Of a stretch of 64,000 bases of DNA, positions 54,956 to 62,674 are shown piece after piece. Numbering within the stretch: position 1 is the stretch's first letter; every line of letters begins with the position of its first letter. Both the position numbers and the translations under genes were made by a program. The notes under the pieces were generated by a model that worked only from the letters and a program-made list of their open reading frames with translations, made no database searches and had not been told where the DNA came from. The DNA is from an uncultured Roseovarius sp. (GTDB lineage Bacteria > Pseudomonadota > Alphaproteobacteria > Rhodobacterales > Rhodobacteraceae): contig NZ_CANLER010000009.1 in NCBI RefSeq assembly GCF_947489715.1, positions 124,001 through 188,000 of the forward strand, in the 5' to 3' direction.

Positions 54956-55899
54956 TCGCCTGACTCCATGAAACGAGGGTCAATGAGGGCGTTGAGGATG
55001 TCTGAAATTGTGGTTGCGACGATCAGGATAAAGGACGCGGCCAGCACTGCCCCCAGCGAGACCGGGTAATTACGCAGGAGCACCGCCTCATACATCAGCT
55101 TGCCGATACCGGGGCGGGCAAAGACGATTTCGACAAAGACCGCGCTGCCCATCATCACACCAACGCCGATGCCGATCACGGTGATCGTGGGGGCCACGGC
55201 GATGCGCAGTGCGTAGCGGTAGATGATCCGCCGTTCCGGCAGGCCAAAGGCACGGGCGTTGCGCACATAATTGGCCGACAGCACCTCAATCATTGAGGCG
55301 CGTACAAGCCGGGCAACATAACCGACCCAGCCGATACCGACCGCGATGGCCGGTAGGATGAGGTGGTGCAACAGGCCCCCAATCCCCTTATCCTCTCCCG
55401 CGCCTATCGCCGGTACCCAGCCCAGCCCGGCGGCAAAGATCAACATACCGAAAATCGCGATGATGACGGCGGGTACCGCGATCACGCTGACCGACAAGAG
55501 ACCGATGGCGCGGTCAAACAGACTGTTGCGGCGCACAGCGGCGATGCAGCCCAGTGGAATACCGGTAAGGGCCGCAACCAGCACCGAAGCGCCCAGCAAT
55601 TCCAGCGTGCGCGGCAGATGGATCTTGAGTGTGTCAATCACCGGCTGTTTGCTTTTCAGATCCGTGCCCAGATCCCCTTGCAGCACGCTTATGAGATAGT
55701 TGACGACCTGAACCGGCATTGGTTGATCCAGCCCCAGTTTTTCACTGATCGCCGCCTTTAGCGCAGGTGTGGCGCGCGGCCCGAGCATGGCGCTGGCGGG
55801 ATCGCCTGGTGCGGCCTGGATCAGAATGTAGAGGCTGGAGATAGCCAGCAGCAGGACCAGGACACCAAGGCCAATACGCTTGAGAGAATAGACAAGCAT
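54952..55899 (-). CDS. Dipeptide-type ABC transporter permease (DppB)
   Basis: A 315-residue inner-membrane protein with six segments. The early AAPGDPASAMLGPRATP and the EAA loop NYVRNARAFGLPERRIIYRYALR (in two parts) identify DppB. ATG at 55899 is preferred; a GTG directly before it is possible. It follows the binding-protein gene by 84 bases. Confidence 0.94.
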   Translation of the reverse strand: MLVYSLKRIGLGVLVLLLAISSLYILIQAAPGDPASAMLGPRATPALKAAISEKLGLDQPMPVQVVNYLISVLQGDLGTDLKSKQPVIDTLKIHLPRTLELLGASVLVAALTGIPLGCIAAVRRNSLFDRAIGLLSVSVIAVPAVIIAIFGMLIFAAGLGWVPAIGAGEDKGIGGLLHHLILPAIAVGIGWVGYVARLVRASMIEVLSANYVRNARAFGLPERRIIYRYALRIAVAPTITVIGIGVGVMMGSAVFVEIVFARPGIGKLMYEAVLLRNYPVSLGAVLAASFILIVATTISDILNALIDPRFMESGE

Positions 55900-55983
55900 C
55901 ACAAAAGCTTTCTGAGGGGCTGATGGATTTCAGAGAGACCGGACGCCGCGGGAGATAAGGCCGCGCCCGGTCAGAGGTTTGCG

Positions 55984-57534
55984 TTACTTCACTTTGCGAA
56001 ATGCATGGAAAACGGGGCGGCCGTCAGGCAGAATTCCCGGAACCAGAGTGTCGCGATAAAGGATCACCGTCGGTTCCTGCGAGACAAAGACAAAGCTTCC
56101 GCTATCCTCTAGCATTGCCTGCATCTTTTTGTAGATTTCGCCACGCGCTGCGTCATCCACGGTCATACGGGCGGTCTGGAGTAGTGTTACATATTCGTCG
56201 CTGGCATAGCCTTCCCAGTTCCAGTAACCGATCTGATCTTCGACGAAATACTGCATCGTGTAATAGCCATCGGGGTTCCCGGTCCAGGACTTCAGATGCA
56301 ATTGCAGATCGGCGGCGCGAATTTCATCTACGCTCCAGAACGTGCCTTCGTCCTGACCGTTCAGTTCCAGCATGATGCCCGCTTCGGCCAGGTTGGCCTG
56401 CATGATCTGCGCGGCGGTGTCGCGCTCGGTGTTGTTGACATAATCAAGCCGTACTGTCAGCCCGTCGGCGCCTGCATCCGCCAGCAAGTCACGCGCTTTT
56501 TCGAGATCACGGGTCAGCGCTTCACCGTCGCGATGCCCGATCAGACCTTCGGCCACAAAACCAGTTGCCTGTTTGCCATGACCATTGGTCGTTGCCTGAA
56601 TAACCGTTGGTATGTCCAGCGCCAGCTGGATCGCCTTGCGCACCCGGACATCGGCCAGTTTCTCGTTGGTCTGGCTGATCCCCAGGAAAAGCGGATCAAT
56701 GGTCTGCGCCAGTTTGACCACTCCACCTTGGGGCGGATTGGCCACCAAGGTATCGTAATTGCCGGCAGAGGAGCGGGTATAGTCGATCTCTCCGGCGGCA
56801 AAGGCCAGTTCGGCCGCGTTCTCATCGCCGATCGGCAACAGCACGATCTGGTCGAAATCTACCGCATCACCGGTCCAGTCCGGGTTCTGTTCCAGCACCA
56901 GCTTGTTGCCCGGCTCGAACGTGCCCAGTTTGTAGGGCCCGGTGGTGGCAAGGGGGGTCGCTTCAAAGTAACCGCCCGCTTCCTCGGCCGCTTTTTTTGA
57001 TATGATCGCACCGCTGGTATAAACCAGCGTCGACGTCCAGAATGTCGTCGAGGGTTCGCTGAGGTGGATGACGCCGGTGTACTTGCCGGTCACTTCGACA
57101 TCTTCAAGCAGCTCGTATTCCGTGACGACACCCGATTCCAGATCGGGGTCCAAATGCCGTTCGAACGAAAACTCCACATCTTCTGCAGTCAGTTCGCCAT
57201 ACCCGCCGGACCACATGATGCCGGGCTTGAGCTTGAACTTGATGTGCTGGGGGTCGCTCAGGTCCACAGACTGCGCAGCATCCAGTTCGACCGTCCATTC
57301 ATCACCAGGCGCATATTTGGCAAGTCGCGGATAGAGATTATCGATCAGGAACTGGTCTACGGTTGATCCCCAGTAGGCCGGATCAAGATAGCCCGGGTCT
57401 GACGGCACTGCGATGCGTAGCGTTTCGGCTGATGCACCCGTCAGGCTCGTGGCCAAGACACAGGTCGCAGTGGCGATGATGCGCGTCGACCTCTGGCTCG
57501 ATCTCAAAAAATTGCTGATCATTGACTGGACCAT
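55984..57534 (-). CDS. Dipeptide/nickel-type ABC substrate-binding protein
   Basis: A 516-residue SBP_bac_5 protein with an N-terminal Sec signal (IIATATCVLATSLTGASA-E). Family segments are AVPSDPGYLDPAYWG, LTAEDVEFSFERHLDPD and VRKAIQLALDIPTVIQ. It is the first gene of the leftward transporter-amidase operon and divergent from the XRE-like gene. GGGAG precedes the ATG; a second ATG four codons in is possible. The cargo is likely an amide-containing compound given the amidases. Confidence 0.93.
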   Translation of the reverse strand: MVQSMISNFLRSSQRSTRIIATATCVLATSLTGASAETLRIAVPSDPGYLDPAYWGSTVDQFLIDNLYPRLAKYAPGDEWTVELDAAQSVDLSDPQHIKFKLKPGIMWSGGYGELTAEDVEFSFERHLDPDLESGVVTEYELLEDVEVTGKYTGVIHLSEPSTTFWTSTLVYTSGAIISKKAAEEAGGYFEATPLATTGPYKLGTFEPGNKLVLEQNPDWTGDAVDFDQIVLLPIGDENAAELAFAAGEIDYTRSSAGNYDTLVANPPQGGVVKLAQTIDPLFLGISQTNEKLADVRVRKAIQLALDIPTVIQATTNGHGKQATGFVAEGLIGHRDGEALTRDLEKARDLLADAGADGLTVRLDYVNNTERDTAAQIMQANLAEAGIMLELNGQDEGTFWSVDEIRAADLQLHLKSWTGNPDGYYTMQYFVEDQIGYWNWEGYASDEYVTLLQTARMTVDDAARGEIYKKMQAMLEDSGSFVFVSQEPTVILYRDTLVPGILPDGRPVFHAFRKVK

Positions 57535-57625
57535 GACGTTCTCCCGGCTGCATTGATTTTATATTGATTGCCCGAAACGCTAGGGTGTCGCATCGCATTT
57601 GAACATTGAAATTATGCCGGTCGAG

Positions 57626-57664
57626 TTATGCTTGTTGACTTAAAGTAGCATAAAGAAGCATAAA
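57626..57664. promoter_or_regulatory. Repeat cluster TTATGCT / AGCATAA(A) around a promoter, candidate operator
   Basis: TTATGCT (57626-57632) forms an inverted repeat with AGCATAA (57647-57653), and AGCATAAA recurs directly at 57657-57664, ten bases later. TTGACT at 57635-57640 between the arms could be a -35 element, with GCATAA or TAAAAT as -10, close to the start codon at 57670. The set likely serves the XRE-like regulator for its own gene and the divergent transporter operon. Confidence 0.6.
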
Positions 57665-57669
57665 ATATC

Positions 57670-58488
57670 ATGTCTTCAGAACAAATTCAGGAAAACCTGC
57701 GCCTGCTGTGCAGCTACGGCAAGTCCACTTCGGATGTCTGCAGGCGTGCCGGTTTCAATCGACAGCAGTTCAATAAATATCTCAATGGACACGCTCAGCC
57801 ATCGCTGGCGACCCTGCGCAAGATTTCTGACTTTTTCGGTGTGGATGATCACGAGATTTTGCTGCCACACGATACCTTCAAGGCCATTGTCCGACTGCGC
57901 CCGCCCAGGTTGGGTGTCAAGCAATCCCATTACGAAGCCGCGCTGGCCAACCTGACGCAGAAGTCAAAAACCAACCAGGATCTGATGGCGCGACATGCCG
58001 GGTATTATCATGCCTATTTCGCGCCTGAACCAGCCCGCAACATTCTGCTTCGGACTCTCGTGCATCTTTATCAGGAGAATGACGCTTGGTTGACCAAGAC
58101 GATTGACCGCAAGCTGGATGAGGCGTTTTTTGTGCCCTCCTGCGTCAAGTATAGCGGTGTTGCGATGGAGGCGTTTCAGCGCATCACCATCCTTGAGCGC
58201 GAGGTCGGCAGCGGTCGCAGCATTTGGGCAACGATGCTCTATTGCTCAGAACAAGATGCCCCCAATTACCTTTCCGGGCTGTGCATGAGTGTCGAGACCG
58301 AAGCGCGTCACGACATCAGTTGCATCCGAGGTGTTTGGCAATATCTGGGTAAAAAGCCCGATCTGCGACAAGCGTTGAAGATGTGCGGTATCGTCGATCA
58401 AAGCAATGAGAGCATACCTGACATTATTCTCGAAGGCACGGATAACTCCCGACGGGAAGGCGAGTTAATTTTGTTCCCAAGAATTTGA
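57670..58488 (+). CDS. XRE-like helix-turn-helix regulator with unknown C-terminal domain
   Basis: A 272-residue protein. The HTH lies at about 5-62 (TSDVCRRAGFNRQQFNKYLNG, given short of its end, and PSLATLRKISDFFGV). The remaining 200 residues match no family that I recognise. They hold an N-terminal helical stretch with KQSHYEAALANLTQ and a beta-rich part with Cys residues (FVPSCVKYSG, MLYCSEQDA, GLCMSVETEARHDISCIRG). This could sense a ligand. It is divergent from the transporter-amidase operon. It begins only a few bases after the putative promoter, so the leader is very short. Confidence 0.75.
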   Translation: MSSEQIQENLRLLCSYGKSTSDVCRRAGFNRQQFNKYLNGHAQPSLATLRKISDFFGVDDHEILLPHDTFKAIVRLRPPRLGVKQSHYEAALANLTQKSKTNQDLMARHAGYYHAYFAPEPARNILLRTLVHLYQENDAWLTKTIDRKLDEAFFVPSCVKYSGVAMEAFQRITILEREVGSGRSIWATMLYCSEQDAPNYLSGLCMSVETEARHDISCIRGVWQYLGKKPDLRQALKMCGIVDQSNESIPDIILEGTDNSRREGELILFPRI

Positions 58489-59002
58489 GCTTTCATAATG
58501 CTTGGATACCAAAAACAGCGCTTGGCAGAAGGGGACACAACTTCCGTTTTGTCCGCAATTCCGACGAATTTAGTGTTTCGTTCACCTTTCACTGAAGTTT
58601 TATCCGCGCGCTTTCGAGGTTTGGTAGGTTTTTCCATTTGTTAAGCGTTTTGCTCTTGAAATCCGTTAAAGGCGCCGTGGATATTCTCGAGCAGACACAG
58701 CTAATGTGTCCTCAGATGTGCCCTAGTTCGGGAGCATTCGGTCGAACCGAAAAAGACCCTCTCGGACAACCAGAAGCGCCAAACACATTGTTAAAGGGGA
58801 CCTGGTGGATGTAGTCACTCTTTCTCGGATATTAAAGTGGTGCCCGGGGGCGGCGGGGAACTGAACAATCTCCATGTTTCTGGGCGTCTCATCACTGCCA
58901 AATTTTCGCCTTACTTGTTTCCTTTCAGTCACTTATCCGTATCCTGATACTTCAGTTTACTTCTGACAGTCTCACCACGAAGGGTGGACAGAAAGGTGTG
59001 GG
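58489..59002. other. 514-base junction region before the integrase
   Basis: It separates the last chromosomal-looking gene from the integrase. No tRNA end is recognisable, so the attachment site is not identified. A short TTCGGT-CGA-ACCGAA inverted repeat lies at 58737-58751, and a 69-codon minus-strand frame (58723-58932) has no supported start or product. The left end of the integrated element probably lies in this stretch. Confidence 0.5.
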
Positions 59003-60178
59003 ATGGGAGCGCTTCACCGGCTCAAGGCGAAACAAGTAGAGCACGCCGAACCGGGCATGCACTGCGATGGTGGGGGGCTTTGGCTCCGACAGCGTCAGGA
59101 CGGCGGCCAGTGGATACTTAGGTTTTCTTTGTATGGAAATAGACATGAGATGGGCTTGGGGTCAAAATCGACCGTATCGCTGGCCGAGGCACGGCAAGAG
59201 GCCGACAAGTGGCGCAGCGTGGTCCGCCAGAACAAGAACCCTATCAAAGAGCGGGACAAGCTCAGACGCGAAGCGGCCCGTTCGGATACGACCTTTAGCG
59301 CCATCGCACGCGCTGCCTTCGAGGCCAAGAAGGCGGAACTCAAAGGAGATGGCACCGCTGGAAGGTGGATGTCTCCGCTTGAACACCACGTGTTTCCGAG
59401 GCTCGGGAAAATCCCGGTGTAAGAGTTGGACCAACACGATATCAAATCCGCTCTTGCCCCGATTTGGCATAAAAAGGCGGAAACCGCTCGCAAAGCGATG
59501 AACCGGATCGGATTGGTCCTCAAACATGCCGCCGCGCTAGACTTAGATGTAGACCTTCAAACGACGGTCAAAGCGAAAGCTTTGCTCGGCAAGCAGCGTC
59601 ACACAGTGAAACATATTCCGGCTATGCCATGGCAGGAGGTTCCGAATTTCTATTCCAGCCTTGATGCTGGTTCAGTGACGCACCTAGCCTTGCGATTGTT
59701 AATTCTTACAACCGTTCGGACATTCGCAATCCGTCATTGTCATCTTGATGAGCTATCCGGCGATACATGGGAAATCCCTGCCGATAAGATGAAGTCGGGA
59801 GTGGCATTCCGCGTACCACTTTCCGAAGAAGCCCAATCTGTACTCGAAGAAGCCAAGAAATTCTCAAGAGATGGGTTCCTGTTTCCCAGCGTTCGAAAAG
59901 GCGTCATCTCAGATGCAACGATGGCACGTTTGATGGAACGGCGGGAGATGGAAGCGAGGCCGCATGGGTTCCGGTCCAGTTTCCGGGATTGGTGCGCAGA
60001 AGCGACCGATACACCAAGAGAGGTCGCCGAATACACCCTTGCGCACTCTGTCGGGAACAAAGTTAAGCGAGCATATCGGCGAACTGACTATTTTGAAGCA
60101 CGCAGGTCTTTGCTTGAACGGTGGGCTGGACATGTCACTGGCCGTGGTTCCGATATCGTCAGATTGGTTGCCCAATGA
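59003..60178 (+). pseudogene. int: DUF4102-type tyrosine integrase interrupted by one in-frame stop
   Basis: Two open stretches, 59003-59419 and 59423-60178, lie in the same frame and together give a normal 391-residue integrase. They are separated only by TAA at 59420-59422 (codon 140), which by family pattern replaces a Gln-like codon in KIPV-x-ELDQHDIKSAL. The N-terminal DUF4102 domain (LKAKQVEHAEPGMHCDGGG), core-binding helices and the catalytic domain are complete: Arg in TTVRTFAIRH, HGFR box, LAHSVG and Tyr in KRAYRRTDYF. So the loss is a single substitution and may be recent. Readthrough, or restart at TTG 59426, would give a fragment lacking the arm domain. Confidence 0.9.
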
Positions 60179-60855
60179 AAAAGGTCACGCACGAAGCCGA
60201 GACGGTTGCCCAAGATGCAATGGGCAAAAAGAATGTGATCAAAATCAGCATCCCGCTTGTCACGCCGGAAACTGATGAAGATGTTATAACTGCATTTGCC
60301 AACGTCCAGAGTGGCATTGCCCAAGCGTTTGAAGACGCTGAGAGGTTGCGTGATCCAGAATTTCCTAGGAATGTTCGAGATGCTTTCCACAGAGCGACCG
60401 ATGCTGCGGACAGCGATGCGGCTCCATTAACGATGCCCTATGAAATGTACGTCGTTTCGCAAGGTCTTGAGCAAGCCTTGGACATCTTGGAAACGGTGCC
60501 GGACGATCTGAAATACGAGATGGAAGAAGCGGTAAACGCCGCGTTCACAGCGGGCAGCAACTACCGAAACGCAATTTCACGAGAACGCCATTTAGATGAT
60601 CTTGAACGTGAATTGTCCCAATCCAAAGCGAGAGAACGGGGCCGGGCCGAAAATCGACGGAACAGTCTAGCAGAAAATCAAGACCTGTTTGAGTACATGC
60701 ATCCGCTTGTTCAAAACCCTGAGAATAAAGTTCTCACAATCGCGCGTTGGGCGGTCAAAAAAGGTTATGGGTCGCAAACTGGTGATCTTGAAAAAGACGC
60801 CAAAGCGAACCGTTCCCGGTACAACAGGTGGGTTTCGGGTGATAAGGAACGCTAA
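60175..60855 (+). CDS. Hypothetical protein of the integrative element
   Basis: A 226-residue acidic, helical protein that I do not recognise. The ATG at 60175 overlaps the integrase stop (ATGA), so it was translated with the integrase. A coiled region around 135-170 has many charged residues (RERHLDDLERELSQSKARE). The C-terminal 45 residues (TIARWAVKKGYGSQTGDLEK and NRSRYNRWVSGDKER) are basic and could contact nucleic acid. No signal peptide or membrane segment. Confidence 0.65.
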   Translation: MKKVTHEAETVAQDAMGKKNVIKISIPLVTPETDEDVITAFANVQSGIAQAFEDAERLRDPEFPRNVRDAFHRATDAADSDAAPLTMPYEMYVVSQGLEQALDILETVPDDLKYEMEEAVNAAFTAGSNYRNAISRERHLDDLERELSQSKARERGRAENRRNSLAENQDLFEYMHPLVQNPENKVLTIARWAVKKGYGSQTGDLEKDAKANRSRYNRWVSGDKER

Positions 60856-60863
60856 GCGCCAAA

Positions 60864-60888
60864 TTGTACGGTCTTCTTTAGGGTACAG
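60864..60888. promoter_or_regulatory. Degenerate inverted repeat upstream of the decayed alpA copy
   Basis: TTGTACG and GGTACAG, 11 bases apart, keep the TGTAC/GTACA core. They match in spacing and surroundings (ACGGTCTTCT) the perfect repeat at 62286-62310, so this is a copy of the same control site. Confidence 0.6.
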
Positions 60889-60902
60889 ACTGGATCAGAA
60901 CT

Positions 60903-61027
60903 ATGATGTTCGAGACCACACAGTTGCACTTGGCAGCGCACCTTTCAGCAGGCCAACGATGTATTTCCAAATCCGCAAAGGCCAATTTCTGCGTCACATT
61001 AAAATAGGGCGTAGGTCATATTGGTGA
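60903..61027 (+). pseudogene. Decayed copy of the AlpA-like regulator
   Basis: The stretch aligns base by base with the intact gene at 62365-62490, beginning ATGATGTTCGAGAC and ending GTCATATTGGTGA. It is one base shorter, which shifts the frame in the first half. The codon CGA that follows the conserved Tyr-Trp has become TGA. The C-terminal part still reads SRPTMYFQIRKGQF and IKIGRRSYW in another frame. It shows that the control region was duplicated. Confidence 0.85.
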
Positions 61028-61072
61028 CCGGAGCGGTGTCCAACTACGAATTGACATAATTACTCAAAATAT

Positions 61073-61112
61073 GTGCGCACGTTATGCGCATATTTTGCAC
61101 TTAAGTGCGCAC
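61073..61112. promoter_or_regulatory. Array of palindromes, candidate operator
   Basis: GTGCGCAC occurs at 61073-61080 and at 61105-61112, 32 bases apart (three turns). TGCGCA stands at 61085-61090 and the perfect 12-base palindrome GCACTTAAGTGC at 61097-61108. They lie directly upstream of the promoter at 61117. Dense symmetric sites of this kind usually bind a repressor; the protein is unknown, perhaps an AlpA or the RHH-like protein of the element. Confidence 0.55.
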
Positions 61113-61116
61113 ACCG

Positions 61117-61145
61117 TTGACAATTCCATATTCGACAATTACATT
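61117..61145 (+). promoter_or_regulatory. Sigma-70-type promoter
   Basis: TTGACA at 61117-61122 and TACATT at 61140-61145 with a 17-base spacer. A second TTGACA at 61051 has no good -10. The promoter faces the small gene at 61191 and abuts the palindrome array. Confidence 0.55.
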
Positions 61146-61190
61146 CGACCTGCCGCAAGAAACGCGGCGCTAACCAAGAAAGGAGCAATC

Positions 61191-61439
61191 ATGACGTACA
61201 GCATATTGATCTATAGCCCCCGACACTTGGGGCATCATGCCTACAACGTACTGGTCTCTGCATTCCGCCTGATCGCCACGCTCGTCTTCGGAGGTTTTCC
61301 CGATGGCCGAGGCGAAAGAAGGAACGATGGACCTGCGCGGTTTGATTGCCCCGATGCCGTGACCTGTGGATCGCTGCATCCGAAGCATCGCCTCGAAAAA
61401 AGGCGAGGCAATTTCGGTTTCTTGGCTGGAAGTAGCTGA
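61191..61439 (+). CDS. Small hypothetical protein
   Basis: An 82-residue frame. The ATG at 61191 has a strong AAGAAAGGAG five bases before it and a promoter 46 bases further up, which is why it is listed. The first half has a hydrophobic stretch (YNVLVSAFRLIATLVFGGF) that could be a membrane segment; the second half is Arg/Gly-rich with two Cys. No family is recognised. The frame could be start-of-gene debris, since the C-terminal part looks unstructured. Confidence 0.45.
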   Translation: MTYSILIYSPRHLGHHAYNVLVSAFRLIATLVFGGFPDGRGERRNDGPARFDCPDAVTCGSLHPKHRLEKRRGNFGFLAGSS

Positions 61440-61619
61440 GGCCCGACGCTGTTCGCATGACTTGCGGATAGCACACCTGCACTAGAGGTTTGCTAGAATT
61501 AGCACACCTTGTCCTGCGGCGAATGACCAAGTGTAACTTTGGGTCGTTGAGCTGCCTCTAGTGTCAGAACAGCAGGATTAGGTGAGTTCGACGGCTCCTT
61601 GCCTTAGAAGGTAATGAGC

Positions 61620-61910
61620 ATGACAAAGAGAGTTATCGTGGGTGAGCCGTTCGATGGCACAACCACCGACGTAGAAGATAACAATGCTGCACAAAAAGCA
61701 GCGGAGGTTGAGGTGCATGAAAGCCGTGCGCGCACAAATATCGCATATGGCACGAGCGCTGTTGGCGTGGCCTGTATGGCGGTGGCGGGAACGGTTGGGA
61801 TTTACGACGGATCGTTCGATGAACTGTCCAATGTCTGGGTCGCGTTTGGCCCAATCTCAGGAGCTATTGTAGGGTATTACTTTGGCGGTAAGTCAACAAA
61901 ATCAAAATGA
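61620..61910 (+). CDS. Small two-segment membrane protein
   Basis: A 96-residue protein. An acidic, helical N-terminal half (about 10-38) is followed by two hydrophobic segments, SAVGVACMAVAGTVGIY and VWVAFGPISGAIVGYYFGG, and a Lys-rich tail. The shape resembles holins or small effector membrane proteins, but no family is recognised. The ATG at 61620 has AGAAGG seven bases before it; the ATG at 61614 is too close. The next gene begins inside its 3' end. Confidence 0.6.
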   Translation: MTKRVIVGEPFDGTTTDVEDNNAAQKAAEVEVHESRARTNIAYGTSAVGVACMAVAGTVGIYDGSFDELSNVWVAFGPISGAIVGYYFGGKSTKSK

Positions 61911-62154
61911 GGACCGAAGCAAATCTGTGCTTCGGAAACCCAAGCGTTTGAACGTAAATATGTCCGACAAGGATTGGGCACGCCTGAAGGTAGTGATGGA
62001 ACTGTTGGAAACCGACAATACGACAGATACAGTGAAGGACGCACTTCGCCTATTGGAGTATTTTGTAAAGACGGTCGAAGCAGGCGGAAAATTTTACAAA
62101 AAAATGCCCGACGAAGAACAAAGTCTAATTGAAATTTTTGGTATCTCAACATGA
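61882..62154 (+). CDS. Ribbon-helix-helix-like small protein
   Basis: A 90-residue protein. After a polar N-terminus the segment KRLNVNMSDKDWARLKVV is the strand-helix pattern of ribbon-helix-helix regulators, followed by a second helix TTDTVKDALRLLEYFV. Such proteins bind DNA as dimers and often serve as antitoxins or plasmid/phage regulators. The start is probably TTG at 61882, seven bases after AGGG and 29 bases inside the membrane-protein gene, so the two are coupled; a GTG at 61927 is the alternative. Confidence 0.6.
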   Translation: MAVSQQNQNEDRSKSVLRKPKRLNVNMSDKDWARLKVVMELLETDNTTDTVKDALRLLEYFVKTVEAGGKFYKKMPDEEQSLIEIFGIST

Positions 62155-62285
62155 TGCCGACGAAACTCTGAGCAAAAAGCTCGTGATCAAAACCACTTTC
62201 ACTGCCACGCATTTGAGATAGATTTCTGTAGATCGTGATCGATTTACTAGCCGTCAGCATCCATTTATCCATTTCGTCAACTAAA

Positions 62286-62310
62286 CTGTACGGCCTTCTC
62301 GAGCGTACAG
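62286..62310. promoter_or_regulatory. Perfect inverted repeat CTGTACG/CGTACAG upstream of alpA
   Basis: Seven-base arms CTGTACG (62286-62292) and CGTACAG (62304-62310) flank an 11-base spacer, 55 bases before the intact alpA-like gene. The degenerate copy before the decayed alpA (60864-60888) has the same spacing. A conserved repeat before both copies suggests an operator for autoregulation or for an element-encoded repressor. Confidence 0.65.
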
Positions 62311-62364
62311 AGTGACCCAGAGTAAGACTGATTCATCAAGAAACAAACAGACTGGATCAGACCA

Positions 62365-62541
62365 ATGATGTTCGAGACAACCCAAGAAGTGCTGGACCGC
62401 GTGCCATTCAGTAGCCCAACGATGTACCGCCTCATCCAACAGGGCCAGTTTCCGCGTCCCATCAAAATAGGACGCAGGTCATACTGGCGACCGGAAGAAG
62501 TGAATGCTGCGCTTCAGGCATTTGCCGACGCGCGAAAGTAA
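62365..62541 (+). CDS. AlpA-family regulator/excisionase-like protein
   Basis: A 58-residue protein. The winged-HTH pattern of AlpA is plain: EVLDRVPFSSPTMYRLIQQG, then FPRPIKIGRRSYWRPEEV. AlpA proteins activate integrase or excision functions of phages and islands. Two Met codons begin the frame (62365, 62368). It is preceded by the inverted repeat at 62286-62310 and followed after 133 bases by the reverse-transcriptase-fold gene. It is too small to be caught by long-frame searches. Confidence 0.85.
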   Translation: MMFETTQEVLDRVPFSSPTMYRLIQQGQFPRPIKIGRRSYWRPEEVNAALQAFADARK

Positions 62542-62593
62542 GTTCTTTCAACACCCACCTTTCAGTCGGTGCTGGTAGATGCCTGTGCCATGT

Positions 62594-62637
62594 GCAACTG
62601 GTTGCAATTTTCGGATTGCGCGTGCGTTTTTATGCGC
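62594..62637 (+). other. Run of three adjacent hairpins before the RT-fold gene
   Basis: GCAAC-TG-GTTGC (62594-62605), GCAAT-6-ATTGC (62604-62619) and GCGCGT-8-ATGCGC (62618-62637, one G-U pair) lie in a row in the 133-base gap between alpA and the RT-fold gene. They may be alternative folds of a structured leader or a small RNA. No msr/msd-like layout is evident. Confidence 0.35.
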
Positions 62638-62674
62638 CCGCCGAGCCGTGGGCAGCCTATCGGAGACAAAGCCC

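Noticed and set aside
58723..58932. 69-codon gene in the junction before the integrase
   Set aside because: Start and product unsupported; the stretch looks like non-coding end sequence of the element.
58489..59002. tRNA-derived attachment site next to the integrase
   Set aside because: No tRNA 3' end or obvious direct repeat could be read; the right end of the element is outside the window, so att sites cannot be paired.
59426..60178. Separate short integrase gene starting at TTG
   Set aside because: It is in frame with the upstream part and lacks the DUF4102 arm domain; a single integrase with one nonsense codon explains both pieces better.
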